A stretch of 64,000 bases of DNA, from positions 38,519 to 102,518 of the forward strand of contig NZ_MDEC01000016.1 of assembly GCF_002939785.1 (NCBI RefSeq), read 5' to 3'. Position 1 is the stretch's first letter. The number at the start of each line of letters is the position of its first letter. This document shows, piece after piece, positions 1-8,913 of the stretch. This stretch comes from Xanthomonas codiaei (GTDB lineage Bacteria > Pseudomonadota > Gammaproteobacteria > Xanthomonadales > Xanthomonadaceae). Both the position numbers and the translations under genes were made by a program. The notes beneath the pieces were generated by a model. The model searched no databases and was not told the origin of the DNA. It was given only the letters and a program-made list of their open reading frames with translations.

Positions 1-1289
1 GCACCTCCGTCGACAGTGGCGGCAATTTCATTGCCAGCGCCAACGACGCGGCGGGCCCATGGTCGGCGCCGACCTGGCTGCCAACTATCGATGGCATCGA
101 CCCATCGTTGTTCTTCGATACCGATGGCAGCGCGTATCTGCTCAACAACGGCCCACCGCAAGGCACGCCGTTGTATGAAGGCCACCGCGCGATCTGGATG
201 CAGCGCTTCGATCTGACCACCCGGCAACCGGTGGGTCCGCGCAAGGTGTTGCTCAACGGCGGCGTGGACCTGGCCAGCAAGCCGATCTGGATCGAAGGCC
301 CGCACCTGTATCGACGCGATGGCTGGTACTACCTGTCGTGCGCCGAAGGCGGCACCGGGCCGCAGCACTCGCAGGTGGTGTTGCGTAGCCGCAAGGTGTG
401 GGGGCCGTATACGCCCTCGCCGCGCAACCCCATCCTGACCCAGCGCGATCTGCCTGCCGAGCGTCCGCACCCGGTCAGCAATGCCGGCCACGCGGATTTT
501 GTCGAAACACCGGACGGGCAATGGTGGGCCGTGTTTCTGGCCAGCCGGCCGTACGCGGGCGAGCGCTACAACACCGGGCGCGAGACGTTTCTGCTGCCGG
601 TGCAGTGGCGCGATGGCTGGCCGTCGATCCTGCCTGCCGGCGCACCGATTCCCTACATCGCCAATGCACCTGCGGGGGCAAGGGCGACTGCCGATCAGGC
701 GCCGCTGTCGGGCAACTTCACCTGGCACGACGACTTCTCTGCCGCTAGCTTGCAGCGCGAATGGCTCACCTTGCGCGTGCCCAAGCGCACGGTGGCCGAT
801 ACGCAGGCACGCGCTGGCTGGCTGACGCTGCATGCAACCGAGCAAGGGCTGGAGGGCAGCGGCACGCCCGCGTTCGTTGCGCGCCGCCAGCAACACACAC
901 GCTTTGACGCCAGTACCGCGCTGGCCGTGCCCACGCAAGCAGGCGTGCAGGCTGGGCTGGCCGCGTTCCAGAACACCGACGCCTGGTATGCGCTGGGTGT
1001 GCGCCGCAACGGTGCTGCATTGGAGGTGTTTGTCGACAAGCGTGGCGGCGCCGCCACCACCACGCTTGCGCGCACCCGCATCCCGGCCACGACTAAGCAG
1101 TTGCGGCTGCGGATCAGCGGCGATGGTGGCGCCTACAGCTTCAACTACGACGCCAGCGGTGCCGGCTGGCAGTCGCTACACCGCAACGACGATGCCGGCT
1201 TTCTCAGCACCGCACAGGCCGGCGGATTCGTCGGCAGCATGATCGGGCCCTTCGCCCGGTTGCAACCAGACCGCACCAAGGAGGACTGA
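1..1289 (+). CDS. GH43 beta-xylosidase/arabinofuranosidase, 5'-truncated by window edge
   Basis: The reading frame is open from base 3 with no start, and the protein sequence upstream of the first Met (position 108) already matches the family (GPWSAPTWL, GIDPSLFFDTDG), so the gene begins outside the window. It is a glycoside hydrolase family 43 enzyme acting on xylosides or arabinosides. The second catalytic Asp lies in GIDPSLF and the general acid Glu in IWIEGPHLY (codon near 294). After the five-bladed propeller, from about base 715, comes a concanavalin-like C-terminal domain (FTWHDDFSAASL onward) typical of two-domain GH43 xylosidases. Its stop lies 2 bases before the GH3 gene, so the two are probably one operon. 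Xylosidase versus arabinofuranosidase cannot be settled from sequence. Confidence 0.88.
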   Translation, partial: TSVDSGGNFIASANDAAGPWSAPTWLPTIDGIDPSLFFDTDGSAYLLNNGPPQGTPLYEGHRAIWMQRFDLTTRQPVGPRKVLLNGGVDLASKPIWIEGPHLYRRDGWYYLSCAEGGTGPQHSQVVLRSRKVWGPYTPSPRNPILTQRDLPAERPHPVSNAGHADFVETPDGQWWAVFLASRPYAGERYNTGRETFLLPVQWRDGWPSILPAGAPIPYIANAPAGARATADQAPLSGNFTWHDDFSAASLQREWLTLRVPKRTVADTQARAGWLTLHATEQGLEGSGTPAFVARRQQHTRFDASTALAVPTQAGVQAGLAAFQNTDAWYALGVRRNGAALEVFVDKRGGAATTTLARTRIPATTKQLRLRISGDGGAYSFNYDASGAGWQSLHRNDDAGFLSTAQAGGFVGSMIGPFARLQPDRTKED

Positions 1290-1291
1290 CC

Positions 1292-3988
1292 ATGCATTCG
1301 CACCCTGCCCGTCTCACCGCCGCCCCGCGCCGCGACCTGGCCGCCGGCCTGCTGCTGGCGATTGCCTTCTTGGCCGCCGGCAACACGCAGGCGGCTGCAC
1401 CGCCGCCGCCGCCGTATCTGGATACCCAACTGCCGTTCGAGACACGCGCCGCCGATCTGGTGTCGCGCATGACGCTGGAGGAAAAGGCAGCGCAGATGCA
1501 GAATGCCGCACCGGCGATCCCGCGCCTGCGGGTGCCCGCCTACGATTGGTGGAACGAGGCCTTGCATGGCGTGGCGCGCGCCGGTGGCGCCACGGTGTTT
1601 CCACAGGCGATCGGGCTGGCAGCCACCTTCGACACCCCGCTGATGGCCGAAGTGGCCACTGCCATCGGCGACGAAGCGCGCGCCAAGCACCACGCGTTTC
1701 TGGCGCGCGATGAGCACAAGCGTTATCAAGGGCTCACATTCTGGTCGCCCAACATCAACATCTTCCGCGACCCGCGCTGGGGCCGCGGGCAGGAAACCTA
1801 TGGCGAAGATCCGTTCCTGACTGCGCGCATGGGGGTGACCTTCGTACAGGGCCTGCAGGCGCAGCAGGGCCCATACCGCAAGCTCGATGCCACCGCCAAA
1901 CACTTCGCCGTCCACAGCGGCCCGGAAGCGGACCGCCACCACTTCGACGTGCATCCCAGCGAACGCGATCTGCATGAGACCTACCTGCCGGCGTTCCAGG
2001 CCTTGGTGCAGGAAGGCCATGTCGCCGCGGTGATGGGCGCCTACAACCGCGTCAATGGCGAATCCGCCTCGGCCAGCACGCGGCTGGAAGGCATCCTGCG
2101 CCGCGACTGGGGCTTTGATGGCTATATCGTCAGCGACTGCGCGGCGATCCGCGATATCTGGCAGAACCACAAGATCGTGTCCACGCCCGAAGCCGCCGCC
2201 GCGCTGGGCGTCAAACACGGCACCGACCTGGATTGCGGCGATACCTATGCAGCGTTGCCCAAGGCGGTGCGCGCCGGCTTGATCGACGAAGCCACCATCG
2301 ATACCTCGCTCAAGCGCCTGATGACCACGCGCATGCGCCTAGGCATGTTCGACCCGCCGGCCAAGGTACCGTGGGCGCAGATTCCCGCCTCGGTGAATCA
2401 ATCGCCGCAGCACGATGCGTTGGCCCGACGCACCGCACGCGAATCGCTGGTGTTGCTGAAGAACGACGGCCTGCTGCCGCTCAAACCCGGCCTCAAGCGC
2501 ATCGCCGTGGTCGGCCCCACCGCCGATGATCCGATGTCGCTGCTGGGCAACTATTACGGCACGCCCGCCGCGCCGGTCACCATCCTGCAAGGCATCCGCG
2601 ATGCGGCGCCACAGGCGGAAGTGGTGTACGCACGCGGCAGCGATCTGGTGGAAGGACGCGAAGACCCCAACGCTGCCGCACCGATCGACGCGCGCTATCT
2701 GCGCCCGGCCGCCGGTGCCAGACAGAACGGATTGACCGGCGAGTACTTCAAGGGACGCAACCTGGCCGGGAAAGCCGTGCTGACCCGCATCGACCCGCGC
2801 ATCGCCTTCCGCTGGGATCGCAACTCACCCACCGAGGACGCGGTGGGCCGCGGCGAACTGCAGCCCGGGCAGGCCTTGGAGAAAGACGACTTCAGCGTGC
2901 GTTGGCACGGGCAGCTGTTACCGCCGGTCACCGGCGATTACGAACTGCAGATCGCCGCCGACGACGGCGTGCGTCTGTACCTGGACGGCAAGTTGCTGAT
3001 CGACCAGTGGACCGATGCGCCGCGCATGCGCGGCGGCAATGCCAGCGTGCGCCTGGAAGCCGGCAAGGCCTACGACCTGCGTGTGGAGTATTACGAAGCC
3101 ACCCGCGACGCCGGCGTGCGCCTGGCCTGGCGCATGCCTGGCGCCAAGCCACCGCTGCAGGAAGCGGTGGATGCCGCGCGCAACGCGGAGGTGGTGGTGT
3201 TCGTCGGCGGCCTCACCGGCGATGTCGAAGGCGAGGAGATGGACGTCAACTACCCCGGCTTTGCCGGTGGCGACCGCACCGACACCCGCCTGCCCAAACC
3301 GCAGCGCGAGCTGCTGCAGGCACTGCAGGCCACCGGCACGCCGGTGGTGGCAGTGTTGACCACCGGCTCCGCACTGGCGGTGGACTGGGCGCAGCAGCAT
3401 GTGCCGGCGATCCTGCTGGCGTGGTACCCAGGCCAGCGCGGCGGCAGCGCGGTGGGCGATGTGCTGTTCGGCCAGGCCAGCCCCGGGGGTCGCCTGCCGA
3501 TCACCTTCTACACCGAGGCCGAGCGCCTGCCCGCCTTCGACGACTACGCCATGCGCGGGCGCACCTATCGCTACTTCACCGGCAAGCCGCTGTATCCGTT
3601 CGGCCACGGATTGTCGTACACGCAATTTACCTACTCGGACCTGCGCCTGGACCGCAACACCCTCAGCGCCGATGGCACGTTGCGCGCGACGCTGAAGGTG
3701 CGCAACACCGGCAAGCGCGCCGGCGACGAAGTGGTGCAGCTGTACCTGCATCCGCTCGACCCCAAGCGCGAGCGGGCCGGCAAGGAGCTGCGTGGTTTTC
3801 AACGCATGACCCTGCAACCGGGTGAACAGCGCGAGGTTGCCTTCACGCTGAAGGCCGCCGATGCGCTGCGCATCTACGACGAGCAGCGCAAGACCTATGC
3901 GGTAGATCCAGGTGCCTACGAGGTGCAGGTCGGCGCCTCCAGCGCCGATATCCGCAGCAAGCAACGCTTTACCGTTACCAACGACTAG
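1292..3988 (+). CDS. GH3 beta-xylosidase/beta-glucosidase with inserted PA14 domain
   Basis: 898 aa, exported: an N-terminal hydrophobic segment ending near NTQAAA is a signal peptide. Domains in order are the GH3 TIM barrel (about residues 45-345, with the nucleophile Asp282 in IVSDCAAI), the GH3 alpha/beta sandwich, a PA14 carbohydrate-binding domain inserted at about 478-620 (GLTGEYFKG through GVRLAWRMP), and a C-terminal fibronectin-III-like domain (about 770-890). PA14 insertion is typical of periplasmic GH3 enzymes that cut xylo- or gluco-oligosaccharides. It starts 2 nt after the GH43 stop with AAGGAG as ribosome-binding site, so it is co-transcribed with GH43. In Xanthomonas xylan loci the equivalent is called xyl3A (from memory). 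Confidence 0.9.
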   Translation: MHSHPARLTAAPRRDLAAGLLLAIAFLAAGNTQAAAPPPPPYLDTQLPFETRAADLVSRMTLEEKAAQMQNAAPAIPRLRVPAYDWWNEALHGVARAGGATVFPQAIGLAATFDTPLMAEVATAIGDEARAKHHAFLARDEHKRYQGLTFWSPNINIFRDPRWGRGQETYGEDPFLTARMGVTFVQGLQAQQGPYRKLDATAKHFAVHSGPEADRHHFDVHPSERDLHETYLPAFQALVQEGHVAAVMGAYNRVNGESASASTRLEGILRRDWGFDGYIVSDCAAIRDIWQNHKIVSTPEAAAALGVKHGTDLDCGDTYAALPKAVRAGLIDEATIDTSLKRLMTTRMRLGMFDPPAKVPWAQIPASVNQSPQHDALARRTARESLVLLKNDGLLPLKPGLKRIAVVGPTADDPMSLLGNYYGTPAAPVTILQGIRDAAPQAEVVYARGSDLVEGREDPNAAAPIDARYLRPAAGARQNGLTGEYFKGRNLAGKAVLTRIDPRIAFRWDRNSPTEDAVGRGELQPGQALEKDDFSVRWHGQLLPPVTGDYELQIAADDGVRLYLDGKLLIDQWTDAPRMRGGNASVRLEAGKAYDLRVEYYEATRDAGVRLAWRMPGAKPPLQEAVDAARNAEVVVFVGGLTGDVEGEEMDVNYPGFAGGDRTDTRLPKPQRELLQALQATGTPVVAVLTTGSALAVDWAQQHVPAILLAWYPGQRGGSAVGDVLFGQASPGGRLPITFYTEAERLPAFDDYAMRGRTYRYFTGKPLYPFGHGLSYTQFTYSDLRLDRNTLSADGTLRATLKVRNTGKRAGDEVVQLYLHPLDPKRERAGKELRGFQRMTLQPGEQREVAFTLKAADALRIYDEQRKTYAVDPGAYEVQVGASSADIRSKQRFTVTND

Positions 3989-4001
3989 CCCTGTTTGATA
4001 A

Positions 4002-4168
4002 CCCCTCACCCTGCGGACATGGCGAACACCCCCGCGGCCGCGATTGCCCCAAGCCTCTCTCTCCCTCGGGGCGAGAAGGCACTGCTTGCGCGCCATTGGC
4101 GCGCGTGCCTTGGAGCGCCCGCGCTGCTGGCGCGGGGCGGGGCGCGGAGCGGGGGTTGCGGTGAGGGG
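4002..4168. repeat. Imperfect palindromic intergenic repeat
   Basis: CCCCTCACC at 4002-4010 is matched by GGTGAGGGG at 4160-4168, and the interior holds further G/C-rich inverted segments (around CTCTCTCCCTCGGGGCGAGAAGG and CGCGCCATTGGCGCGCG). It fills most of the gap between the GH3 gene and uxuB. The layout resembles the small non-coding palindromic elements spread through Xanthomonas intergenic regions. It could also act as a transcript barrier between the two genes. Confidence 0.45.
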
Positions 4169-4213
4169 ACGGCGCAGGCGACTCCATCAACTCCCTAGTG
4201 CGCGGACACCACG

Positions 4214-5683
4214 ATGCAAGCCCCCCGTCTTTCGCTCGATACCCTTGCCACCCTGACGCCAGCGGTGTCAACGCCTGCTTACGATCCAGCAACCACCACC
4301 ATCGGCATCGTCCATCTAGGCGCAGGCGCCTTCCACCGCGCCCACCAGGCCGTCTATATCGATGACCTGCTGGCAGACGATCCCGGCTGGGCCATCTGCG
4401 CCGTCTCGCTGCACAGCCCGCAGGTGCGCGACGCGTTGCGCCCGCAAGATGGCCTCTACACCCTCGCCCTGCTCGACGAGCACCCGCAACTGCGCATCAT
4501 CGGCGCCATCCGCCAAGTGCTGTGCGCCGCCGACGAGCAAGCCGCCGTGCTCGCGCGCCTGGCCGATCCCGCCGTGCGGCTGGTCACCCTCACCGTCACC
4601 GAAAAAGGCTATTGCCTGGCCGGCGACACGCTCGACCTGCATCACCCCGACATCGTGCACGACATCGCCAACCCCGCCGCGCCACGCAGTGCGGTCGGCT
4701 ATCTGGTGGCCGGCCTGTACCAGCGCATGCAGTCCGGCCTTGCACCCTTCACCGTACTCAGTTGCGACAACCTCACCGATAACGGCCACCTGCTGCGTCG
4801 TGCAGTGCTGCTGCTGGCGCGCCAGCACGACGCCGCGCTGGCGGTGTGGATCGAACAGCAGGTCAGTTTTCCGTGCTCGATGGTCGACAGCATCACCCCG
4901 GCCACCGACGAGGCACTGCGCACCCAGGTACAGGCGCAGACCGGCCTGCACGATGCCTGGCCGATCCAGCGCGAGCGCTACAGCCAGTGGGTGATCGAAG
5001 ACGATTTCTGCAACGGCCGCCCCGACCTGGCGCGCGTCGGCGTGGTGCTCAGCGACGACATCGCCGGCCATGCGCGCGCCAAGCTGCGCCTGCTCAATGC
5101 GCCGCACTCCACGCTGGCGTATCTGGGCAGCTTGCTGCAGCTGGAAACCGTTGCCGACGCCATGGCGCATCGGCCGCTGGCGGCGTTCGCCGAGGCGCTG
5201 ATGCGAGACCACATCGCACCCACGCTGCAACCGATGGAGGGCTTCGATGCGCAGCGCTACAGCGACGCGATTCTTGCGCGCTTCCGCAATCCCGCCATCC
5301 GCCATCTGCTTGCGCAGATCGCCTGGGACGGCTCGCAGAAGATTCCCGTGCGCCTGCTCGCCACCATCGACGACGCGCTTGCAGCGGGCCGGCACATCGA
5401 CCGCCTCTGCTTGCCGGTCGCCGCGTGGCTGCAGTTCGTGCGCCGGCAGGCGCGCAACGGCGTGGCCCTGGTCGACCCCTTGAGCGATGCGCTGGGCGCG
5501 CTGGGGCGTGCAGCCACCGGCGATGCAGACGCTGATATCGCTCGCTTTGTCACGATGGAAGCCGTGTTCGGCACGCTGGCTGCGGACCCGCGCTTCATCG
5601 ATGCGCTGACCAGCGGCTATGCCGCGCTGGGCGATGCCACGCCAGGCCGCGTGGACGCTGTCCTTGCTGCGCTGAGTGCCTGA
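4214..5683 (+). CDS. uxuB: Fructuronate reductase (mannitol dehydrogenase family)
   Basis: 489 aa, cytoplasmic NAD-dependent polyol dehydrogenase family. The N-terminal Rossmann region shows the family signature GAGAFHRAHQAVY (about residues 37-49), and the C-terminal mannitol-dehydrogenase domain shows LNAPHS and SQKIPVR, the Asn/His and Lys segments of the active site. The family includes mannitol, altronate and fructuronate dehydrogenases. Fructuronate reductase (D-fructuronate to D-mannonate) is chosen because the window also encodes glucuronate isomerase (uxaC) and a hexuronate transporter. Length is normal for the family. The ribosome-binding site is weak. Confidence 0.8.
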   Translation: MQAPRLSLDTLATLTPAVSTPAYDPATTTIGIVHLGAGAFHRAHQAVYIDDLLADDPGWAICAVSLHSPQVRDALRPQDGLYTLALLDEHPQLRIIGAIRQVLCAADEQAAVLARLADPAVRLVTLTVTEKGYCLAGDTLDLHHPDIVHDIANPAAPRSAVGYLVAGLYQRMQSGLAPFTVLSCDNLTDNGHLLRRAVLLLARQHDAALAVWIEQQVSFPCSMVDSITPATDEALRTQVQAQTGLHDAWPIQRERYSQWVIEDDFCNGRPDLARVGVVLSDDIAGHARAKLRLLNAPHSTLAYLGSLLQLETVADAMAHRPLAAFAEALMRDHIAPTLQPMEGFDAQRYSDAILARFRNPAIRHLLAQIAWDGSQKIPVRLLATIDDALAAGRHIDRLCLPVAAWLQFVRRQARNGVALVDPLSDALGALGRAATGDADADIARFVTMEAVFGTLAADPRFIDALTSGYAALGDATPGRVDAVLAALSA

Positions 5684-5866
5684 GCGAGGTGATGGAGCCA
5701 GGATGGCCGCCGGCGTGTGCGCTGCTCGCTCGACCCAGGTTGCTGCATCGGGCTCGGGTCGCCCGACAGGCAAGGACACCCGATGCAATCCTTACCTTGC
5801 GGCTCCATGCACGACGTCAATGGCGGCACCGGCCTGCGACCGGACACCGCGCAATGACAGCGCGGG

Positions 5867-6256
5867 TCAGTGGTCGCCGATGACCTGCCCGATCCGCAGC
5901 AGATTGCCGCTCTCGTCCACGATCGCAAATTCGCGCATGCCCCAGGGCTTGTCGCCCACCGCATCGATCCTTGGAATTCCCCGGGCCGGGAGCGCCGCTG
6001 CCTGCATCGCTGCATGGAGGGCATCGACATCGCTCACCCGCAGATAGCAGCCCGCATAGCAGCTTGCCGGATCCAGATCCGGGTGTGCGAAGAAGTGCAG
6101 CTCCAGATCGCCGCGCCGCAGGATGGCGTAGCCTGCATCGTGTGGATGCGCATCGCCCTCGAAACCAAGCCGGCGATAGAACGCCAGCGTCTGCGTGATC
6201 GATCGGCTGGGCAGGATCGGAATGGTCTGGTCAGTGGTGTTGGCCTTGGCGTTCAT
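5867..6256 (-). CDS. VOC-superfamily protein (glyoxalase/bleomycin-resistance type)
   Basis: 129 aa from the internal ATG at 6256. The longer frame from 6313 adds 19 residues of no family character. The sequence IPILPSRSITQTLAFYRRLGFE and LELHFFAHPDLDP, ending FAIVDESGNLLRIGQ, is the paired beta-alpha-beta-beta-beta layout of bleomycin-binding VOC proteins. Metal-dependent glyoxalases use His/Glu ligands; here the pattern is closer to the drug-sequestering or unassigned subgroup, so no substrate is claimed. It overlaps the reading frame of the membrane-protein gene upstream on the same strand. Confidence 0.75.
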   Translation of the reverse strand: MNAKANTTDQTIPILPSRSITQTLAFYRRLGFEGDAHPHDAGYAILRRGDLELHFFAHPDLDPASCYAGCYLRVSDVDALHAAMQAAALPARGIPRIDAVGDKPWGMREFAIVDESGNLLRIGQVIGDH

Positions 6257-6659
6257 CGTCAACTCGTCTGAAGTGATGATCGGGTTCAAACCGGTAAGGC
6301 ATGTGCTGGCCACACGAAGCGCTCAGATGCGCGTGCAACCCGTCACGACGGCCACCCCTAGCTGACGGGTATACCAGCTCACCTGCCGCAAGTATCCACC
6401 GATGCAGCAGGTGGCTGCATACCCCAATGGCCGCAGCAGCGTGTGGCCCCCATCGCGCGTAGGCGTCTCCAAGTGCCGGGGCCAGGCCCTGCAGCAGCAC
6501 GGCGCCAAGCTGGCTCACCAACAGGTAGGCGAATACATCGATGCCCAGCATCTCCAGCAATGGCACAGCCGCTGCAAGTTGCGGGTTCGATGCGATGCAG
6601 GCGATCATCAACGCGGTGACTGCAACGGCTGCCCTGCGATTCACGGTGATTTGCCACAT
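6231..6659 (-). CDS. Small membrane protein, possibly frameshifted
   Basis: The frame starting MWQITVNRR holds hydrophobic segments (AAVAVTALMIACIA; VFAYLLVSQLGAVLLQG) and is plausibly a real inner-membrane protein for its first 75-80 residues. After about position 6425 the frame turns polar and His/Arg-rich and runs into the VOC gene. A second frame of the same strand (ending at 6323, with GYLRQVSWYTRQLGVAVVTG) looks more like a membrane-protein tail. A one-base shift near 6420-6430 would join them into a protein of about 110 aa. Function unknown. Confidence 0.4.
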   Translation of the reverse strand: MWQITVNRRAAVAVTALMIACIASNPQLAAAVPLLEMLGIDVFAYLLVSQLGAVLLQGLAPALGDAYARWGPHAAAAIGVCSHLLHRWILAAGELVYPSARGGRRDGLHAHLSASCGQHMPYRFEPDHHFRRVDDERQGQHH

Positions 6660-6731
6660 GGGGATGAACCTGTAGACCGTCTCGGTGTCGAGGATGGCAG
6701 CACCGTCCAGCCGCCCTGGCCTGCGTCTCGA

Positions 6732-7154
6732 TCACGATGCCCGGACGCCCTGCCTGGTGCCGGACGTGCTGGGAATGCGCATCAGCACCAGCACCAGCAG
6801 CACCACGAAGCTCAGCTCCCACACATAGAACGCAGCACCCACGTGGTCGATCATGACCTGATGGCCGGCTTCGTTCCTGTCGAACCGGGTGGCGCGAAAG
6901 GTATCCAGCCCGATCAGGCAAGCCGCCACCAACAGGGCCGCCGCCATCTTGTCCACCTTGAGCAAATAACACAGCCACGCCAGCAGGAACAACGGATTAC
7001 TCATCCAGGCCACGCACTGGCCATCGATCACCTGCATCCAGCCGAACAGCAGAATGACGAACCCACCCAGGCTGGTATCGCCGCCATGCAAGGCAGGCAA
7101 ACACAGCGCAATGCCGTACAGCAGGGCCGATAACACGAGCAGAAACGGTTTCAT
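6732..7154 (-). CDS. Hypothetical four-helix membrane protein
   Basis: 140 aa from ATG 7154 ([14 protein letters not shown]). Four hydrophobic segments are visible: residues about 3-20, 28-45, 52-80 (two close helices) and 110-130 ([14 protein letters not shown]). No catalytic motif is recognisable. It lies upstream of the small membrane protein at 6231-6659 on the same strand, 72 nt away, so the pair may be co-expressed. Function unknown. Confidence 0.55.
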   Translation of the reverse strand: MKPFLLVLSALLYGIALCLPALHGGDTSLGGFVILLFGWMQVIDGQCVAWMSNPLFLLAWLCYLLKVDKMAAALLVAACLIGLDTFRATRFDRNEAGHQVMIDHVGAAFYVWELSFVVLLVLVLMRIPSTSGTRQGVRAS

Positions 7155-7360
7155 GGGCGTCCTTGTCTGACGATGCGGCCAGTGCATGCCGCCGTTTGCG
7201 GAGGTGTGGCTCGCATCTGTACAGGCCAGCCTGCGCTCACTATAGACAATGCACGCACGCTGTGGCCGAAACGCCGCCTAGGATGCCCGTGCGTGCCCCA
7301 AGTGAAAAACCGGCACGGTGGGACTTCGGTCCGGGACGTCGCCGTGACATGCTGGAACCA

Positions 7361-7380
7361 CACCGCACCGCACCGCACCG
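7361..7380. repeat. Four exact tandem copies of CACCG
   Basis: A 20-base run of the pentamer CACCG sits 11 bases upstream of the DUF2256 start codon. Such a run could vary in copy number by slippage and alter spacing to the promoter. No direct evidence for that exists here. Confidence 0.6.
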
Positions 7381-7391
7381 GAGCCTTCCCC

Positions 7392-7550
7392 ATGGCACCC
7401 CATAAGAAGCAGAACTTGCCGGAAAAGGTCTGCGTTCAGTGCGGGCGACCATTTCGCTGGCGCAAGAAGTGGGAAAAGGTGTGGGACCAGGTGAAGTACT
7501 GTTCGGATCGGTGCCGCGGCGAGAGCAAGCGACAACGTCCGGTACCGTAG
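7392..7550 (+). CDS. DUF2256 small zinc-finger-like protein
   Basis: 52 aa. The start is the ATG at 7392, giving [12 protein letters not shown]; the longer upstream frame has no family features. It matches the DUF2256 family layout: [31 protein letters not shown], with cysteine pairs CVQC and CSDRC spaced to bind one zinc, and a Lys/Arg/Trp-rich linker. Family function is unknown. A GGAG box lies about 10 nt upstream of the ATG. Confidence 0.85.
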   Translation: MAPHKKQNLPEKVCVQCGRPFRWRKKWEKVWDQVKYCSDRCRGESKRQRPVP

Positions 7551-7634
7551 TCTGCTGTCGGCTGGGACCCGGCTGCGCTCACACGCGATGGCGTCCGCAC
7601 AAACCGGACCATCCTGATACGCAAGGGCTGGTGG

Positions 7635-8636
7635 CTAATGCTTGCGTCCGTTTTTCGCAGCGCCCGATCCGCTCGTCTTGCTTCTCGCATTGCCCTTGCG
7701 TGCAACGGCCATGTTATCCACCAGATTGGGATAGGGGCGACCCGCTGCCTTGGCGCGCTGTCTGGCCTGTGTCTTTTGCGCTGGAGAAAGCGAACGTTTC
7801 CGCGAAGCCCGCTTCGGGGCTGGCGTGTTCCATGGCGCAGAGGCCTTGCCCGCGCCTTTCTTCGCGGTACTGCGCGTGGAAGCGCTCTTGCTGGCCGCAG
7901 CTTGGCGAGCGGCAGTCTTTTTTGTCGCAGCCTTCTTTGCAGGACGTTTTTTCGCCGTCGCTTTCCTGGCTGCAGTCTTGCTTGCTGCGGTCCTCTTGAC
8001 GGCCGACTTTTTGGCGGCCGTTGTGCCGCTAGCCTTGCGCGCGCCTGTCGATGATGTGCGTTTAGCCACGCTACCGGCCCGCGCTCGTTTGCCCGCGGTT
8101 TTTCTTGCCGAGGATTTCTTCGCGGCGGTGGTTCCTCCCGTTGTTGTTGTGGCCTTCTTGGCGGCGGTGTTTGCAGTGCGCTTTACCGTCTTCCTTGACG
8201 CGCGTGTCTTCTTACCCCCCGCGTCGGTAGCGGCCGTGCTGCTGGCTCTTGCGGCCTTGCCTGTTGCGCTCTTCGCGTTGGTGGCATCCTCCAGCCGCTG
8301 GTACAGCCGCGCCGCCCAGCGCTGGCCTGCATCGCCGCCCCAGAGCAGCCAGGCGATATAACCAGCCGATGGCGCGCGACGGTCGGCCCATCCCTTGCCG
8401 TTCTTGTCCACGCTGTGACGCGCGAAGTACGCATGCATGCGCCGGATGGTCTGGGTTGAAAGCGATCTTTGCGCTGACAGATCGCGTGCACGCGCAACGC
8501 CGATCGCGGTACCGCCACGCCCATGCTGCTCGCGCAGCCGCAGTCCGCGTGCCGCGGCGCTGGCAACGTTCTTGGGCGGCGTCGTAGAAATCGCCTGCTT
8601 TGCTGGTGTGCGTGCCACAACCCTCTCCTGCTGCAT
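7635..8636 (-). CDS. Histone-H1-like Lys/Ala-rich protein with phage-type N-terminal domain
   Basis: 333 aa from ATG 8636. Residues about 25-125 carry GGTAIGVARARDL, LSTQTIRRMHAYFARH, GKGWADRRAPSAGYIAWLLWGGDAGQRWA. This pattern is known from phage-encoded proteins (prohead-protease/portal-associated) and small DNA-associated proteins of uncertain role. Residues about 130-300 are a highly repetitive AAKK/TAAKK/RKT tail like eukaryotic H1 and bacterial AlgP/HctB. The C-terminus is again basic (KRASRKRSLSPAQKTQARQRAKAAGRPYPNLVDN). The tail suggests DNA or RNA binding; the head suggests phage ancestry. No neighbour informs its role. Start choice is uncertain because no good ribosome-binding site is seen. 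Confidence 0.75.
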   Translation of the reverse strand: MQQERVVARTPAKQAISTTPPKNVASAAARGLRLREQHGRGGTAIGVARARDLSAQRSLSTQTIRRMHAYFARHSVDKNGKGWADRRAPSAGYIAWLLWGGDAGQRWAARLYQRLEDATNAKSATGKAARASSTAATDAGGKKTRASRKTVKRTANTAAKKATTTTGGTTAAKKSSARKTAGKRARAGSVAKRTSSTGARKASGTTAAKKSAVKRTAASKTAARKATAKKRPAKKAATKKTAARQAAASKSASTRSTAKKGAGKASAPWNTPAPKRASRKRSLSPAQKTQARQRAKAAGRPYPNLVDNMAVARKGNARSKTSGSGAAKNGRKH

Positions 8637-8913
8637 CGAGTTGCCGTAGTGTTCGCATGCGTGGTGCTGCTGCATGTGAAGAGCGGGAGCCCGGTCAGCG
8701 CATGCGGCGCGCCAATTGACGTCGTAGCAGGACGCGGGCTGTCCAATGCGCACACTGCAATGGCGTTGGTTCGGCAAGCCAGCTGCTCGCACAGCACGCG
8801 TGGCACCAGCATCCGCCGCGCCAGCGCTGGCTGCAGATCAGCCTGCTTATGCGAGTGGATCATCGTGCAGGTGTCGCTACACTGGCCTGCCAAGGTGACT
8901 GGAAGAGTGCTGC

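Noticed and set aside
7635..8636. AAKK-repeat coding region taken for a DNA tandem-repeat array or CRISPR
   Set aside because: Codons vary and there is no constant repeat-spacer structure; it is a low-complexity protein.
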